Both the position numbers and the translations under genes were made by a program. DNA of 64,000 nt from Bradyrhizobium frederickii (GTDB taxonomy: Bacteria > Pseudomonadota > Alphaproteobacteria > Rhizobiales > Xanthobacteraceae). The notes beneath the pieces were generated by a model that had not been told where the DNA came from, searched no databases, and worked only from the letters and a program-made list of their open reading frames with translations. How positions within the stretch are numbered: position 1 is the first letter of the stretch; each line of letters starts with the position of its first letter. This document shows, in pieces, positions 1 to 7,770 of the stretch. The DNA is taken from NCBI RefSeq assembly GCF_004570865.1, contig NZ_SPQS01000011.1, forward strand, positions 62,001 to 126,000. Direction: 5' to 3'.

Positions 1-1
1 T

Positions 2-199
2 TATCCCGGCCTCGTCGACACCCCGAACGGCCGCGAAGCCGGCGCCGGCCGCCCCAATCGCGGCAAGGGCCACATCCCGTTCGGCCGCCAGGCCACGGCG
101 TGGGAGATCGCCTATGCCGTGCTGTTCTTCCTGTCCGACGAGAGCGTCTACGTCACCGCGCAGACGCTCGCGGTGGATAGCGGCCTGAGCGGGATGTGA
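2..199 (+). CDS. Short-chain dehydrogenase/reductase, C-terminal end (partial)
   Basis: The open frame enters from the left edge and ends at a TGA, leaving 65 residues. It shows the usual C-terminal part of a classical SDR: a PG-x-V-x-T segment after the active site (YPGLVDT), a helix with an A-x-E-I-A-x-A-V-L-F-L-S-D-E pattern, and the closing T-x-Q-x-L-x-V-D-x-G motif. These are NAD(P)-dependent oxidoreductases with a Ser-Tyr-Lys triad; the triad and the Rossmann GxxxGxG lie outside the window, so the substrate cannot be proposed. The gene is followed by a nested palindromic repeat. Confidence 0.85.
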   Translation, partial: YPGLVDTPNGREAGAGRPNRGKGHIPFGRQATAWEIAYAVLFFLSDESVYVTAQTLAVDSGLSGM

Positions 200-230
200 G
201 AGGCCAAACGACATCAACCACACCCACTGA

Positions 231-351
231 CGTCATCCTGAGGTGCTCACCTTGCGATGCATTCGCATCGCAAGTGAGCCTCGAAGGATGGGCTACAGGC
301 GCCCGCGGCCCATCCTTCGAGGCGCGCAAGGGCGCGCACCTCAGGATGACG
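231..351. repeat. Nested palindromic intergenic repeat element
   Basis: Three perfect inverted repeats are nested or adjacent. The outer arms are 231-246 and 336-351 (16 bp, starting CGTCATCCTGAGG). The inner arms are 278-293 and 308-323 (16 bp, containing TCGAAGGATGGGC). A 10-bp hairpin with an ATTC loop lies at 251-274. The transcript would fold into a branched cruciform. It sits between the converging ends of the SDR gene and the bufferin operon, where it could also act as a terminator. Repeats opening with CGTCATCCTGAGG are, from memory, common between genes in Bradyrhizobium and relatives; the formal family name is not known to me. Confidence 0.8.
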
Positions 352-380
352 GCGGTGCATGTGGATACGCAAACCTGTGC

Positions 381-893
381 TTACCGCGCGTGCGATCGCG
401 CGCGACAGATGAGGTGATCGAGCGAGATGTGTCCGGGTCCGTAGGCCATGAGGGCGAGCGCCATGGCGGCCCAGGTGAGGTGGATCGGCCAGCCGTCGGG
501 CACCGTGAGCTCGACGACGACAGTCATGAACAGCAGCCCAAGCCCTGCGAACCGCGTGCCCAGTCCGAGCACGAGGAGGATCGGAAACATGATCTCGCCG
601 GAGCCCGACAGGAATGCCATCACAGTCGGCGCAGGGAAGTGGTAAGGCCCGCCCGGCAGATGCAGCATGAACTCGTCGCTGAACAGCGTCACGGCGGTGT
701 CGTTGAGCCTGAGGAAGCCGTCCCATTTGAGCAGACCTGAGCGCCAGAACGGCACCGCGAGCGCGAGGCGCAGCACGAGCAGGACCAGCGAGGGGGCGGC
801 GATCGCCTGCACCAGCTGATTGGCCTTGTCGACGAGAAGCCAGGGCGACGGCAGGCCGCCGCCGGTCGCCATGCGTTGGTCCGTGATCATCAT
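381..893 (-). CDS. DoxX family membrane protein (last gene of the bufferin operon)
   Basis: A 170-residue integral membrane protein with about four hydrophobic helices and the DoxX signature: R-L-x-L-A-x-x-F-W-x-S-G near residue 45, then F-S-x-E and P-x-x-M-A-F-L-S-G-x-G-E. The start ATG overlaps the TGA of the upstream gene in an ATGA, so the two are translationally coupled. DoxX-like proteins are the usual fourth member of bufferin (Caulobacter gig) operons, where a redox or electron-relay role has been suggested but is not established. The call rests on family resemblance and gene order. Confidence 0.85.
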   Translation of the reverse strand: MMITDQRMATGGGLPSPWLLVDKANQLVQAIAAPSLVLLVLRLALAVPFWRSGLLKWDGFLRLNDTAVTLFSDEFMLHLPGGPYHFPAPTVMAFLSGSGEIMFPILLVLGLGTRFAGLGLLFMTVVVELTVPDGWPIHLTWAAMALALMAYGPGHISLDHLICRARSHAR

Positions 894-1669
894 GCGTCTC
901 CAGCAGCAAGCGAGGTGAATGCACCGGCCTCGATCAGGCCGGCGATGTTCGAGGCGATGTCGAAGTCGGGCGACGCATCCAGGGCTGTCGCGGCAGCTTC
1001 GCCGAGCGGCTGGCCGGATGCGAGGCAGGCAGCAAAGACGGCGCCGCCGGCGGGAAGATGCCGCACCGCGACGTCGAATTCGGGCCGTGTGATCAGCGCG
1101 TCCTCCGGCGTGGACGCATCAATGCGCTCGACGGGTGCGTCGTCGCGATTGGCGGCGAAGATCGTCACCGCAGAGTACGGCGAACGAACGATCCGCATCG
1201 CCGGATGCGGGATGAAGACGGCGTCCGCCAGACGCGCCGGGGCAATCGCGGACAACCGGTCCGGCGACAGCGGCGCGGCGTCGCCCGCATGATAGGCGTC
1301 GAGCCAGGCCCGTTCGATGCGGGCGACATCGGCAAGCCAAGGCATCGCCTGCGCATGCTCATAGGCTTCGATGAACCGGGGAAACTCGCGGCCATATTCG
1401 AACAGCAGCGGCGAGGTCGGCGGATGGCTGCGCACATGGAAGCGCGCCATGGCGCGGAAGAATTCGGCGCCGGTGATGCGCTGCACCGCCGGATAGACCG
1501 CGGCCAGCGCCTCGATCAAGCTGACGGTGACGTTGTTGCGGTAGACATCGTAGCGCCGGCTGGCGGCCTTGCCGTTCGGGCCGGTCACGATCTCAGGCGT
1601 GCCGCGTGCCGGATCCAGCAGCGCCTGCGCGAACGAGGTGGCGAAGGACGAGCCGGGCTCAGGCCGCAT
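890..1669 (-). CDS. bufC: HvfC/BufC family (DUF2063) bufferin maturation partner
   Basis: 259 residues. The N-terminal half has the DUF2063 pattern: F-A-x-A-L-L-D-P around residue 13, R-R-Y-D-V-Y-R-N-N-V at about 38, then L-I-E-A-L-x-A-V-Y-P-A-V and F-x-x-M-A-R-x-F. These proteins are often annotated as putative DNA-binding, but in bufferin and methanobactin-like clusters they act as the peptide-presenting partner of the MNIO enzyme. The start overlaps the 3' end of the upstream DUF692 gene by 11 bp and the stop overlaps the DoxX start, consistent with one polycistronic message. The protein is cytoplasmic, with no signal peptide. Confidence 0.9.
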   Translation of the reverse strand: MRPEPGSSFATSFAQALLDPARGTPEIVTGPNGKAASRRYDVYRNNVTVSLIEALAAVYPAVQRITGAEFFRAMARFHVRSHPPTSPLLFEYGREFPRFIEAYEHAQAMPWLADVARIERAWLDAYHAGDAAPLSPDRLSAIAPARLADAVFIPHPAMRIVRSPYSAVTIFAANRDDAPVERIDASTPEDALITRPEFDVAVRHLPAGGAVFAACLASGQPLGEAAATALDASPDFDIASNIAGLIEAGAFTSLAAGDA

Positions 1670-2576
1670 GACGCTCTCCTGCCATCGCGGCGGACTGATG
1701 ACGGTCGAGGATCACCTGTGCGGCAGCGGCTTCCGCCTGCAGGACCGGCCAGTCCGGAATCCTGCTGTCCCATTCGATCAGCGTCGGCACCGCGCCGCGG
1801 CGCTGGATGACGATCTCGTAGAGCTTCCAGACGGCATCCGCGACCGGGCCGTCGTGGCTGTCGATCAACAGCAGATCGCCTTCGTCGTCGGCCTGCTCGG
1901 CATGGCCTGCAAGATGAATTTCCTGAACGCGTGACAGCGGGAAGTCCGCGAGATAGTCGAGCGCCGAATAGCCGTGATTGGCGGCGGAGACGAACACATT
2001 GTTGACGTCGAGCAGCAGCCCGCAGCCGGTGCGCTCTGCAATTGCGCGAATGAACTCGGTCTCGCGCATCGAGGATTCGCGGAAGGCGACGTAGGTCGAG
2101 GGATTTTCCAGCAGCAGCGGACGGCGGATTGCCTCCTGCACCTGGTCGATGTGGTCGCAGACGCAAGCCAGCGTCGCTTCGGTATAGGGCAGCGGCAAGA
2201 GATCGTTGAAGAAGCTGGTCTCATGGGTCGACCATGCCAGATGCTCGGACACCAGTGCCGGCTGATAGCGCGCGACCAGGCCGCGGAAGCGCGCCAGATG
2301 CGCCTTGTCGAGCGGCCGCGGCCCGCCGATCGACATGCAGACCCCATGCAGGGACAGCGGATGGTCGCGGCGGATTGCCTCGAGCGCGCGATGCGGCGGA
2401 CCGCCGTCGCCCATGTAGTTCTCGGCGTGGACCTCGAAGAAGCCACGCCGAGGCCCTGCCGCGAGGATGGCCTGGAGATGCTCCGGCTTGAAGCTCGTCC
2501 CGGCAACGCCGCCGATGGGCGTCGCGAAACGGAGCGGCACGGCCGCAGGTCCGGTCGACTTGGTCACCGTGCTCAT
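1659..2576 (-). CDS. bufB: DUF692 multinuclear non-heme iron oxidase (MNIO), bufferin maturase
   Basis: 305 residues, full length for the MbnB/TglH/BufB family. A TIM-barrel metal site is suggested by conserved segments: F-x-E-V-H-A-E-N-Y near residue 48, L-S-L-H-G-V near 75, S-E-H-L-A-W-S near 110, L-L-E-N-P-S-T-Y near 155, D-V-N-N-V-x-V-S-x-x-N-H near 190, H-L-A-G-H near 222 and D-S-H. Known members use a multinuclear iron site to oxidise cysteine side chains of a small precursor; in bufferins, thiooxazoles are formed. It lies 43 bp downstream of the precursor gene and directly upstream of bufC, which makes the assignment firm. Confidence 0.93.
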   Translation of the reverse strand: MSTVTKSTGPAAVPLRFATPIGGVAGTSFKPEHLQAILAAGPRRGFFEVHAENYMGDGGPPHRALEAIRRDHPLSLHGVCMSIGGPRPLDKAHLARFRGLVARYQPALVSEHLAWSTHETSFFNDLLPLPYTEATLACVCDHIDQVQEAIRRPLLLENPSTYVAFRESSMRETEFIRAIAERTGCGLLLDVNNVFVSAANHGYSALDYLADFPLSRVQEIHLAGHAEQADDEGDLLLIDSHDGPVADAVWKLYEIVIQRRGAVPTLIEWDSRIPDWPVLQAEAAAAQVILDRHQSAAMAGERHAA

Positions 2577-2619
2577 CGTGCTGCTCCGTTCGTGCCTGCT
2601 GGCGATGTCGAGCCGGCCC

Positions 2620-2925
2620 TTACACCGGCTTCAGCGAGCCCTTCTTGCCGCCCGGCAGTTCGATGCTGGTGCAGGTGCCGCCCTGCACGAATTTCCAGGC
2701 GTTGCCCTGGTAGTCGACGGTCGAGGTGCCCTGGCAGGTCGTGCCCGGTCCCGCCGCACAGTCGTTCTGGCCCTTCAGCGCGACGCCGAAGCACTTCTCC
2801 TTCTTGGCGGCGACGGCAGCCTCGGCCTCGGCCTTGGTCAGCGGGCCGGCGGTGGCGAGGGTCGCGAGCGCGGTGGATATGGCGCCGGCGAGGACGAGCG
2901 AGGTGACGGCATGCTTGGCAGACAT
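2620..2925 (-). CDS. bufA1: BufA1-type bufferin precursor (DUF2282), periplasmic metallophore
   Basis: 101 residues. A signal peptide (residues 1 to about 26, ending near ATA-G) is followed by the DUF2282 core with exactly four cysteines: C45 (EKCFGVA), C56 (NDCAAG), C64 (TTCQGTS) and C85 (GTCTS). In characterised bufferins the two central cysteines become thiooxazoles that bind copper and the outer pair forms a disulfide; the Cys count and spacing here fit. An AGGAGA ribosome site lies 6 bases before the ATG. First gene of a four-gene operon (precursor, maturase, partner, DoxX). Copper protection of the periplasm is the expected role by family. Confidence 0.92.
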   Translation of the reverse strand: MSAKHAVTSLVLAGAISTALATLATAGPLTKAEAEAAVAAKKEKCFGVALKGQNDCAAGPGTTCQGTSTVDYQGNAWKFVQGGTCTSIELPGGKKGSLKPV

Positions 2926-3236
2926 CGAGATTCTCCTGTTCGAGATGGCATCGCCTGGCAGGCAATGCGCGCATGGTCTCCTTCGCTGCGCGCGCAGCCG
3001 GGGTTACTTGCCGGCTGCTCACAAACCCGTGAGACCGATTGGATCGGGCGCACCGCGCGGTGCGCTTGGGCCGGTATTTGCGGGCAAGCCTCGGCTCAAA
3101 GCCAATGCCTAGGGTCTATCGACACGGTAGCCGCCGCGCATTGGCGGCGGGGGCTCGTTCCTGCCAGACGTAACGGACGCGCGCTGGCGGCGTAGAGCAA
3201 TGTCAGTGGCTCGAATGGACCGGCAGGAAGAGCGCG
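2926..3236. other. Divergent intergenic region, bufA1 / cyclase
   Basis: About 310 bases between divergent genes. It holds the GTAACC-N16-CGAA element on the minus strand. On the plus side I see only the ribosome site (GGAAG) before the cyclase ATG. No further gene-like frame is convincing. Confidence 0.6.
2982..3007 (-). promoter_or_regulatory. Putative ECF sigma-F-type promoter of the bufferin operon
   Basis: On the minus strand GTAACC (3007-3002) is separated by exactly 16 bases from CGAA (2985-2982), about 57 bases upstream of the bufA1 ATG. This matches the GTAACC-N16-CGAA consensus I recall for Caulobacter crescentus SigF, the heavy-metal-responsive ECF sigma factor that controls the homologous gig operon. 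No sigF/nrsF pair is in the window, so the sigma factor would be encoded elsewhere. Confidence 0.7.
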
Positions 3237-5333
3237 ATGAAGGTTGATCCCGAACGACGGCTTCGTGCGATCGCAGGGCTGACGGTCAGCATCCGCCTCG
3301 CGGTGTCCGCGCTGGTCCTGACGGCGATCCTGCTGACGGCCGCGCTCTCCAGCCTGCTCTGGTGGCGCACGGCGGAGGCGACCAGCCGGCAGCTCGCCTC
3401 GACCATCAACGAGCAGATCGTGGCGGCGGTGCGCAAGGAGGTCTCGGCCATCGTCGACGAGGCGCGCGCCGCGCACACCGCGATCCGCACCCTGTTCCTG
3501 CAGAACGTGCTCGACACCCGCGAGGCCGACAAGCGCGAGTTCGTGTTTCTCTCGCAATTGCAGTCGCAGGCGACGATCTCCTGGGTCGCCTTCGGCTGGC
3601 CCGACGGCTCCTTCTTCGCCGCGCACAAGCTCGGCGATCGTCGCCTGGAGATGATGGAGATCTCGCTGACCGATCATCCGGGCCAGCGCCGCGTCGATGA
3701 ATATGACGTGGTTCCCGGCGACATCGAATTCGCCAATCGCCGCTTCGAGCCGACCTCATTCCGCGTCGCCGATCAGGCCTGGTTCAGGGCCGGGCTCGAC
3801 GCGGACGAACCGCAATGGTTCAGGGTGATGGACCACGCGACCGGCGAGCGGCCGTCGATCGCATTCGCGGGGCCGATCGACGTCTATCAGGAGCGGCAAG
3901 GCGTCCTGGCCGTCATCATCGAATACACGAGGCTTGCGCGCTTCCTGTCGCAGCTCGAGGTCGGGCGTACGGGGACTGCCTTCATCGTCGATGGCAGCGG
4001 CGAACTGGTCGCGGCACCGGACAAGGAGGCCGACGAGCTCCATGCGGCGCGCGGCGACACCTCGCTGCTGCCGCTGGCGCGCGCAGCGCTCGACAAGGCG
4101 GGGGAGGCCGGCCGTAAGGAGGCGTGGCGGAGCCGGCTCATTTCGGGCGGCGCGGCCTATGAGGTTGCGCTGACGCCGCTGCCGTTTCCCGGCTGGTCGC
4201 TCGCCACCGTGATTCCGGAGGCGGAATTTCTCGGCCCGGTCGAGACGACGTTGCACCGCCTGATCCTCGGCCTTGCCATCGGCGCCGTGCTCGCCGCGCT
4301 GGCCTCGGCGATGCTGGCGCGGTCCGTCATTGCCGCGCCGCTGTCGCGCGTCGTCGGCGAGCTCCGCCATGTCGAAGCTTTCGCGCTGGAGCAGGTCCGC
4401 CGCCATCCCTCGCGGCTCAAGGAGATCGCGAGCCTGTCCGGCGCGATCGCGGAGATGGCGGCCGGCCTGTCCGCCTTCCGCAAGTTCATCCCGGCCGATC
4501 TGGTCCGCGGCCTGCTGCGTCAGGGCGTCGAGGCGAGGCCCGGCGGCAATGTCCAGGAGCTCAGCGTGATGTTCATCGACATTGCCGGCTTCACCGGGCT
4601 GTCGGAGCGGCTGGGCGACCGCGTGGTGCCGCTGCTGTCGCGCTATCTCGACGTCACCTCGGAGATCATCGTCGCCAATGGCGGGACGATCGACAAGTTC
4701 ATCGGCGACGCCGTGATGGCGTTCTGGGGTGCGCCGCAGCCGCAAGGCGATCACGCCGCGCGATGCTGCCGTGCGGCGCTCGCCTGCCGCAAGGCGGTGG
4801 AAGAGTCCGGTCTGGTCGATGATCTCGGCCAGCCGCTCGAGATCCGGATCGGCATCAATTCGGGTCGCATGCTGGTCGGCAATATCGGCTCGGAGCTGCG
4901 GCTGAACTACACCGTGATCGGCGATGCCGTGAACGTCGCCAGCCGGCTCGAAGGCGCCAACAAATCCTATGGCACGCAGATCCTGATCGGCGAGACGACC
5001 GCACGTCTGGCGCGCGGCGCCGTCATCACGCGCGAGGTCGACAGCATCGCGGTCTACGGCCGGGAGGAGGGACTGTTGGTCCACGAATTGATCGGGATGG
5101 TGGACGAAGAGGCCGTCGACGGCGGGGCGATCGGCTGGATCGCGGATTACGAGCGCGGCCTTGCCGCCTATCGCGCGCGGCGGTTCACCGATGCGCTGGC
5201 CGATTTCGAGGCCGTGTTGAAACGGCGCCGCCACGATCGTCCCGCCGAGCTGATGCGCGACCGCTGCCGGCAGCTCGCATCGGCCGCGCCCGGTGCCGCC
5301 TGGCGGGCCGTGGCGACATTGGCGACGAAATAG
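3237..5333 (+). CDS. Membrane-bound adenylate/guanylate cyclase with periplasmic sensor
   Basis: 698 residues. TM1 is at about 17-38, a roughly 300-residue periplasmic sensor region (probably Cache-like) follows, TM2 is at about 342-366, then a HAMP-like linker and a class III cyclase domain from about 435 to 620. The catalytic core is complete: F-I-D-I-A-G-F-T at about 446 (metal Asp), F-I-G-D-A-V-M-A-F-W (second metal Asp), G-I-N-S-G-x-x-x-V-G-N-I-G and N-Y-T-V-I-G-D-A-V-N-V-A-S-R-L-E (transition-state Asn/Arg). A short helical tail follows. It should make cAMP (or cGMP) in response to an extracytoplasmic signal. It is divergent from the bufferin operon; no functional link is proven. Confidence 0.92.
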   Translation: MKVDPERRLRAIAGLTVSIRLAVSALVLTAILLTAALSSLLWWRTAEATSRQLASTINEQIVAAVRKEVSAIVDEARAAHTAIRTLFLQNVLDTREADKREFVFLSQLQSQATISWVAFGWPDGSFFAAHKLGDRRLEMMEISLTDHPGQRRVDEYDVVPGDIEFANRRFEPTSFRVADQAWFRAGLDADEPQWFRVMDHATGERPSIAFAGPIDVYQERQGVLAVIIEYTRLARFLSQLEVGRTGTAFIVDGSGELVAAPDKEADELHAARGDTSLLPLARAALDKAGEAGRKEAWRSRLISGGAAYEVALTPLPFPGWSLATVIPEAEFLGPVETTLHRLILGLAIGAVLAALASAMLARSVIAAPLSRVVGELRHVEAFALEQVRRHPSRLKEIASLSGAIAEMAAGLSAFRKFIPADLVRGLLRQGVEARPGGNVQELSVMFIDIAGFTGLSERLGDRVVPLLSRYLDVTSEIIVANGGTIDKFIGDAVMAFWGAPQPQGDHAARCCRAALACRKAVEESGLVDDLGQPLEIRIGINSGRMLVGNIGSELRLNYTVIGDAVNVASRLEGANKSYGTQILIGETTARLARGAVITREVDSIAVYGREEGLLVHELIGMVDEEAVDGGAIGWIADYERGLAAYRARRFTDALADFEAVLKRRRHDRPAELMRDRCRQLASAAPGAAWRAVATLATK

Positions 5334-5574
5334 CGGCGTCGGAATCCATGACGCTGGCGCTCCAATCACGCGATACGCACCTCACATCAGGCACTTGAGC
5401 CCGCCGGGCGTCTATAGTAAGGATTGCATGGGTCTGCAGTTCACCCAGGCGTCACCGTCCCGCGAGGGAAGCTAAACCTGCAAGGCTCAATCGAACCGAC
5501 ACCAAACCTCGTGCCGCGTCGTAAGCCGGTGACCTCCGACAATCCTATCCGGATCGGCACTTTGAGGATTGGTC

Positions 5575-6144
5575 ATGGCCAGAACTCCCATTGCCTTTGT
5601 TGCGGGCGACATCTCCGCGCTCGCGAAATCCGTGCGCGCCCAGCTTCTGGAGCGGACGTCGCCACCCGGGCACGTCGAGCTGCTCAACATTCTTGCGCGT
5701 GCGACGGGACATAAGAACTACCAGCACTTCCGGGCAGGTGCGGTCGGCAAGCCCGTGGACGACCGCGGCAGTCCCGCGCCCCGAGCCGATGCGGTCGATC
5801 TGAAACGCGTGCAGCGCGCGGCGCGCCATTTCGACGATCACGGCAGGCTGCTGCGTTGGCCGGCCCGTCACAATTTGCAGCAGCTGAGCCTCTGGGTGTT
5901 GTGGGCCGGCTTCCCGCCGCGGTGCAGTCTGGCCGAGGCGGAAGTGAAGACGCTGTTGAATCGTCAGCACGCTTTTGCCGACGATGCCTTGCTCCGCCGC
6001 GCGCTATGCGATCACGGTCTGGTCGCTCGCACCGCCGATGGGCGAGCGTATCGCAGGATCGAGCGTCGGCCTCCGATGGAGGCGGCCGCGCTCCTGCGAC
6101 ATCTCAAAGCCAACGCATCCGGCCGACCGGAGGCTGCGCCATGA
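5575..6144 (+). CDS. DUF2087 domain protein
   Basis: 189 residues from the ATG preceded by a GAGG ribosome site; a TTG six bases upstream is less likely. The N-terminal part (about 1-60) is a short helical segment including L-L-N-I-L-A-R-A-T-G-H-K-N-Y-Q-H-F. The C-terminal part matches DUF2087: W-A-G-F-P-P-R, a T/E-A-E-V-x-x-L-L-N region, F-A-D-D-A-L-L-R-R-A-L and D-G-x-x-Y-R-R. DUF2087 often sits beside HTH domains or in small regulators, and nucleic-acid binding is possible but unproven. The stop overlaps the next start (ATGA), so it is co-translated with the hydrolase. Confidence 0.8.
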   Translation: MARTPIAFVAGDISALAKSVRAQLLERTSPPGHVELLNILARATGHKNYQHFRAGAVGKPVDDRGSPAPRADAVDLKRVQRAARHFDDHGRLLRWPARHNLQQLSLWVLWAGFPPRCSLAEAEVKTLLNRQHAFADDALLRRALCDHGLVARTADGRAYRRIERRPPMEAAALLRHLKANASGRPEAAP

Positions 6145-7073
6145 CCGCAAGTCCTGACGTATTGGCTCTCGCCGGGCCTGCTCCGGTTTGGGTGCAGACC
6201 TCCCGCGGGACAGTCCAATGCGCAATCGCGGGCGAGGGGGCTGCCATCCTGGCCATCCATGGCGGCATGGGCGGCCACGACCAGTCGTGGCTGCTGGCGC
6301 GCGCCCTCGCCATGACGCTCAGAGACAAGCGGGTGGTGGCCGTGTCCCGCCCGGGCTATCTCGGCTCGCGCCTCGCGCTCGGCGCCTCGCCCGACGAACA
6401 GGCTGATGTCTATGGAGCGCTGCTCGACGCGCTCGGGATTGCGAACGCGGCGGTGGTCGCGGTTTCCGCCGGCGGTCCCTCGGCGCTGCAATTCGCAGCA
6501 CGGCACCCCTCGCGCTGCCGCTCGCTCGTGCTGGTATCGGCCTGCACCCGACAATTGCAAACGCCGCCGGAGGTAGAAGCGCGCCTGCGCCTGATGCGCC
6601 ACCTTGCGCGCCTTCCCGGACTGCCTCGCTTGCTGAAGTGGCGGGCTGAACGCAATCCGCAGGCCGGCGCCCGCCGCGCCATTCCCGATGAGGCCATGCG
6701 CGAACGCACCCTTCGCCATCCCGAGGCCGGTCCGCTGTTGCGCGCCTTGCAGTCGAGTGTGTTCGAGCATCTGTCCGCCCGGCTGCCGGGGACCGTCAAC
6801 GACATCGCGCAGTTTGCCGCGCTGGAACGCTTGCCCGCGGGATCGATCTCGGCGCCCACTCTGGTCGTGCACGGACGCGCGGACAATGTCGTGCCGTTCT
6901 CGCATGCCGAGAACGTCTGCCGGGCCATCCCGCAGGCGAAGCTGCTGGCGCTCCCCGACGGCGGCCACGTCTCGCTGTTCACGCATCTGGACTTGGTGCG
7001 CAAGGAGGCCGAACCGCTCCTTGACGCGCGCGAACACGCTCCGTCCCTTCATCGCACCGAGACTCTCCCATGA
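6141..7073 (+). CDS. Alpha/beta hydrolase
   Basis: 310 residues from the ATG that overlaps the upstream stop. It shows the oxyanion-loop H-G-G-M-G-G at about 36, S-R-P-G-Y-L-G-S, the nucleophile elbow A-V-S-A-G-G (Ser near 111), V-H-G-R-A-D near 260 (acid) and D-G-G-H near 290 (catalytic His). A cap domain lies between. It is cytoplasmic, with no signal peptide. Substrate unknown. Middle gene of a three-gene coupled operon between a DUF2087 protein and a HutD-family protein. Confidence 0.88.
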   Translation: MTASPDVLALAGPAPVWVQTSRGTVQCAIAGEGAAILAIHGGMGGHDQSWLLARALAMTLRDKRVVAVSRPGYLGSRLALGASPDEQADVYGALLDALGIANAAVVAVSAGGPSALQFAARHPSRCRSLVLVSACTRQLQTPPEVEARLRLMRHLARLPGLPRLLKWRAERNPQAGARRAIPDEAMRERTLRHPEAGPLLRALQSSVFEHLSARLPGTVNDIAQFAALERLPAGSISAPTLVVHGRADNVVPFSHAENVCRAIPQAKLLALPDGGHVSLFTHLDLVRKEAEPLLDAREHAPSLHRTETLP

Positions 7074-7654
7074 AGGCGACATTGCTTAGACCCGAAGACT
7101 ACACCCGCTCGCCCTGGAAGAACGGCGGCGGCATCTTCACCGACATTGCGGGCGCCTGGCGCGCCGACGCGGCGGCGAGGGATTGGAGCAGCCTGCTGTG
7201 GCGCTTTGCCAGCACGCCGATCGTGGCACCCGGCCCGTTCTCGCATATGCCCGGCATCGACCGGCTCCAGATGGTCGTCAATGGGCGCGGGCTGGTGCTG
7301 AAGTCGCCGACGCAGGAGTTCGACGAGCGTGAACCTTTTACGACGGTGCGCTTCACCGGCGAGATGGAGATCGTGACCGCGCTCGAACAAGGCCCGGTCG
7401 AGGTCGTGAACCTGATGGCCCGGCGCGGTGCGGCGGAGATCGAGCTCGTGGCGCTCAGGGAGCCCGGCGAGAGGCGGCTCGCCGCCGGCACGCATCTGGT
7501 CTACGCCGCGCACGGCGATTGCCGCATCCGCCTCGATGGCGAGGAATTTTCACTTTCGCACGAAGACACGCTGAAGGTGGAGCTCGCCGCGGTCTCGCAG
7601 CTCGCGCTGGTGTCGGGGCTGGCGGTGCTGGGCTCGGTCCGGCTTCTCGGCTAG
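7070..7654 (+). CDS. HutD/Ves family cupin-like protein
   Basis: 194 residues, the usual length for HutD/Ves. Hallmarks are W-K-N-G-G-G near residue 16, D-W-x-S-L-L-W-R-F-A near 39, F-S-x-x-P-G-I-D-R near 58 and a double-stranded beta-helix pattern throughout. HutD is often encoded with histidine utilisation genes, yet no hut genes are here, so a histidine role is not supported by context. The start overlaps the hydrolase stop (ATGA). Confidence 0.85.
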   Translation: MKATLLRPEDYTRSPWKNGGGIFTDIAGAWRADAAARDWSSLLWRFASTPIVAPGPFSHMPGIDRLQMVVNGRGLVLKSPTQEFDEREPFTTVRFTGEMEIVTALEQGPVEVVNLMARRGAAEIELVALREPGERRLAAGTHLVYAAHGDCRIRLDGEEFSLSHEDTLKVELAAVSQLALVSGLAVLGSVRLLG

Positions 7655-7770
7655 GCGGCATCGGCTCCGACAGCCCGATGCGCACAATCCATGCAACTGG
7701 CCAGGTTGACGCGGCGAAGCCGGGGCACGATATCTGCCCTGATGCAGGCCACAGCTGAAAGGGGCAGGAT

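Noticed and set aside
381..2925. Methanobactin biosynthesis cluster
   Set aside because: The DUF692 enzyme is shared, but the precursor is a signal-peptide DUF2282 protein and the partner is DUF2063, which fits bufferins rather than methanobactin.
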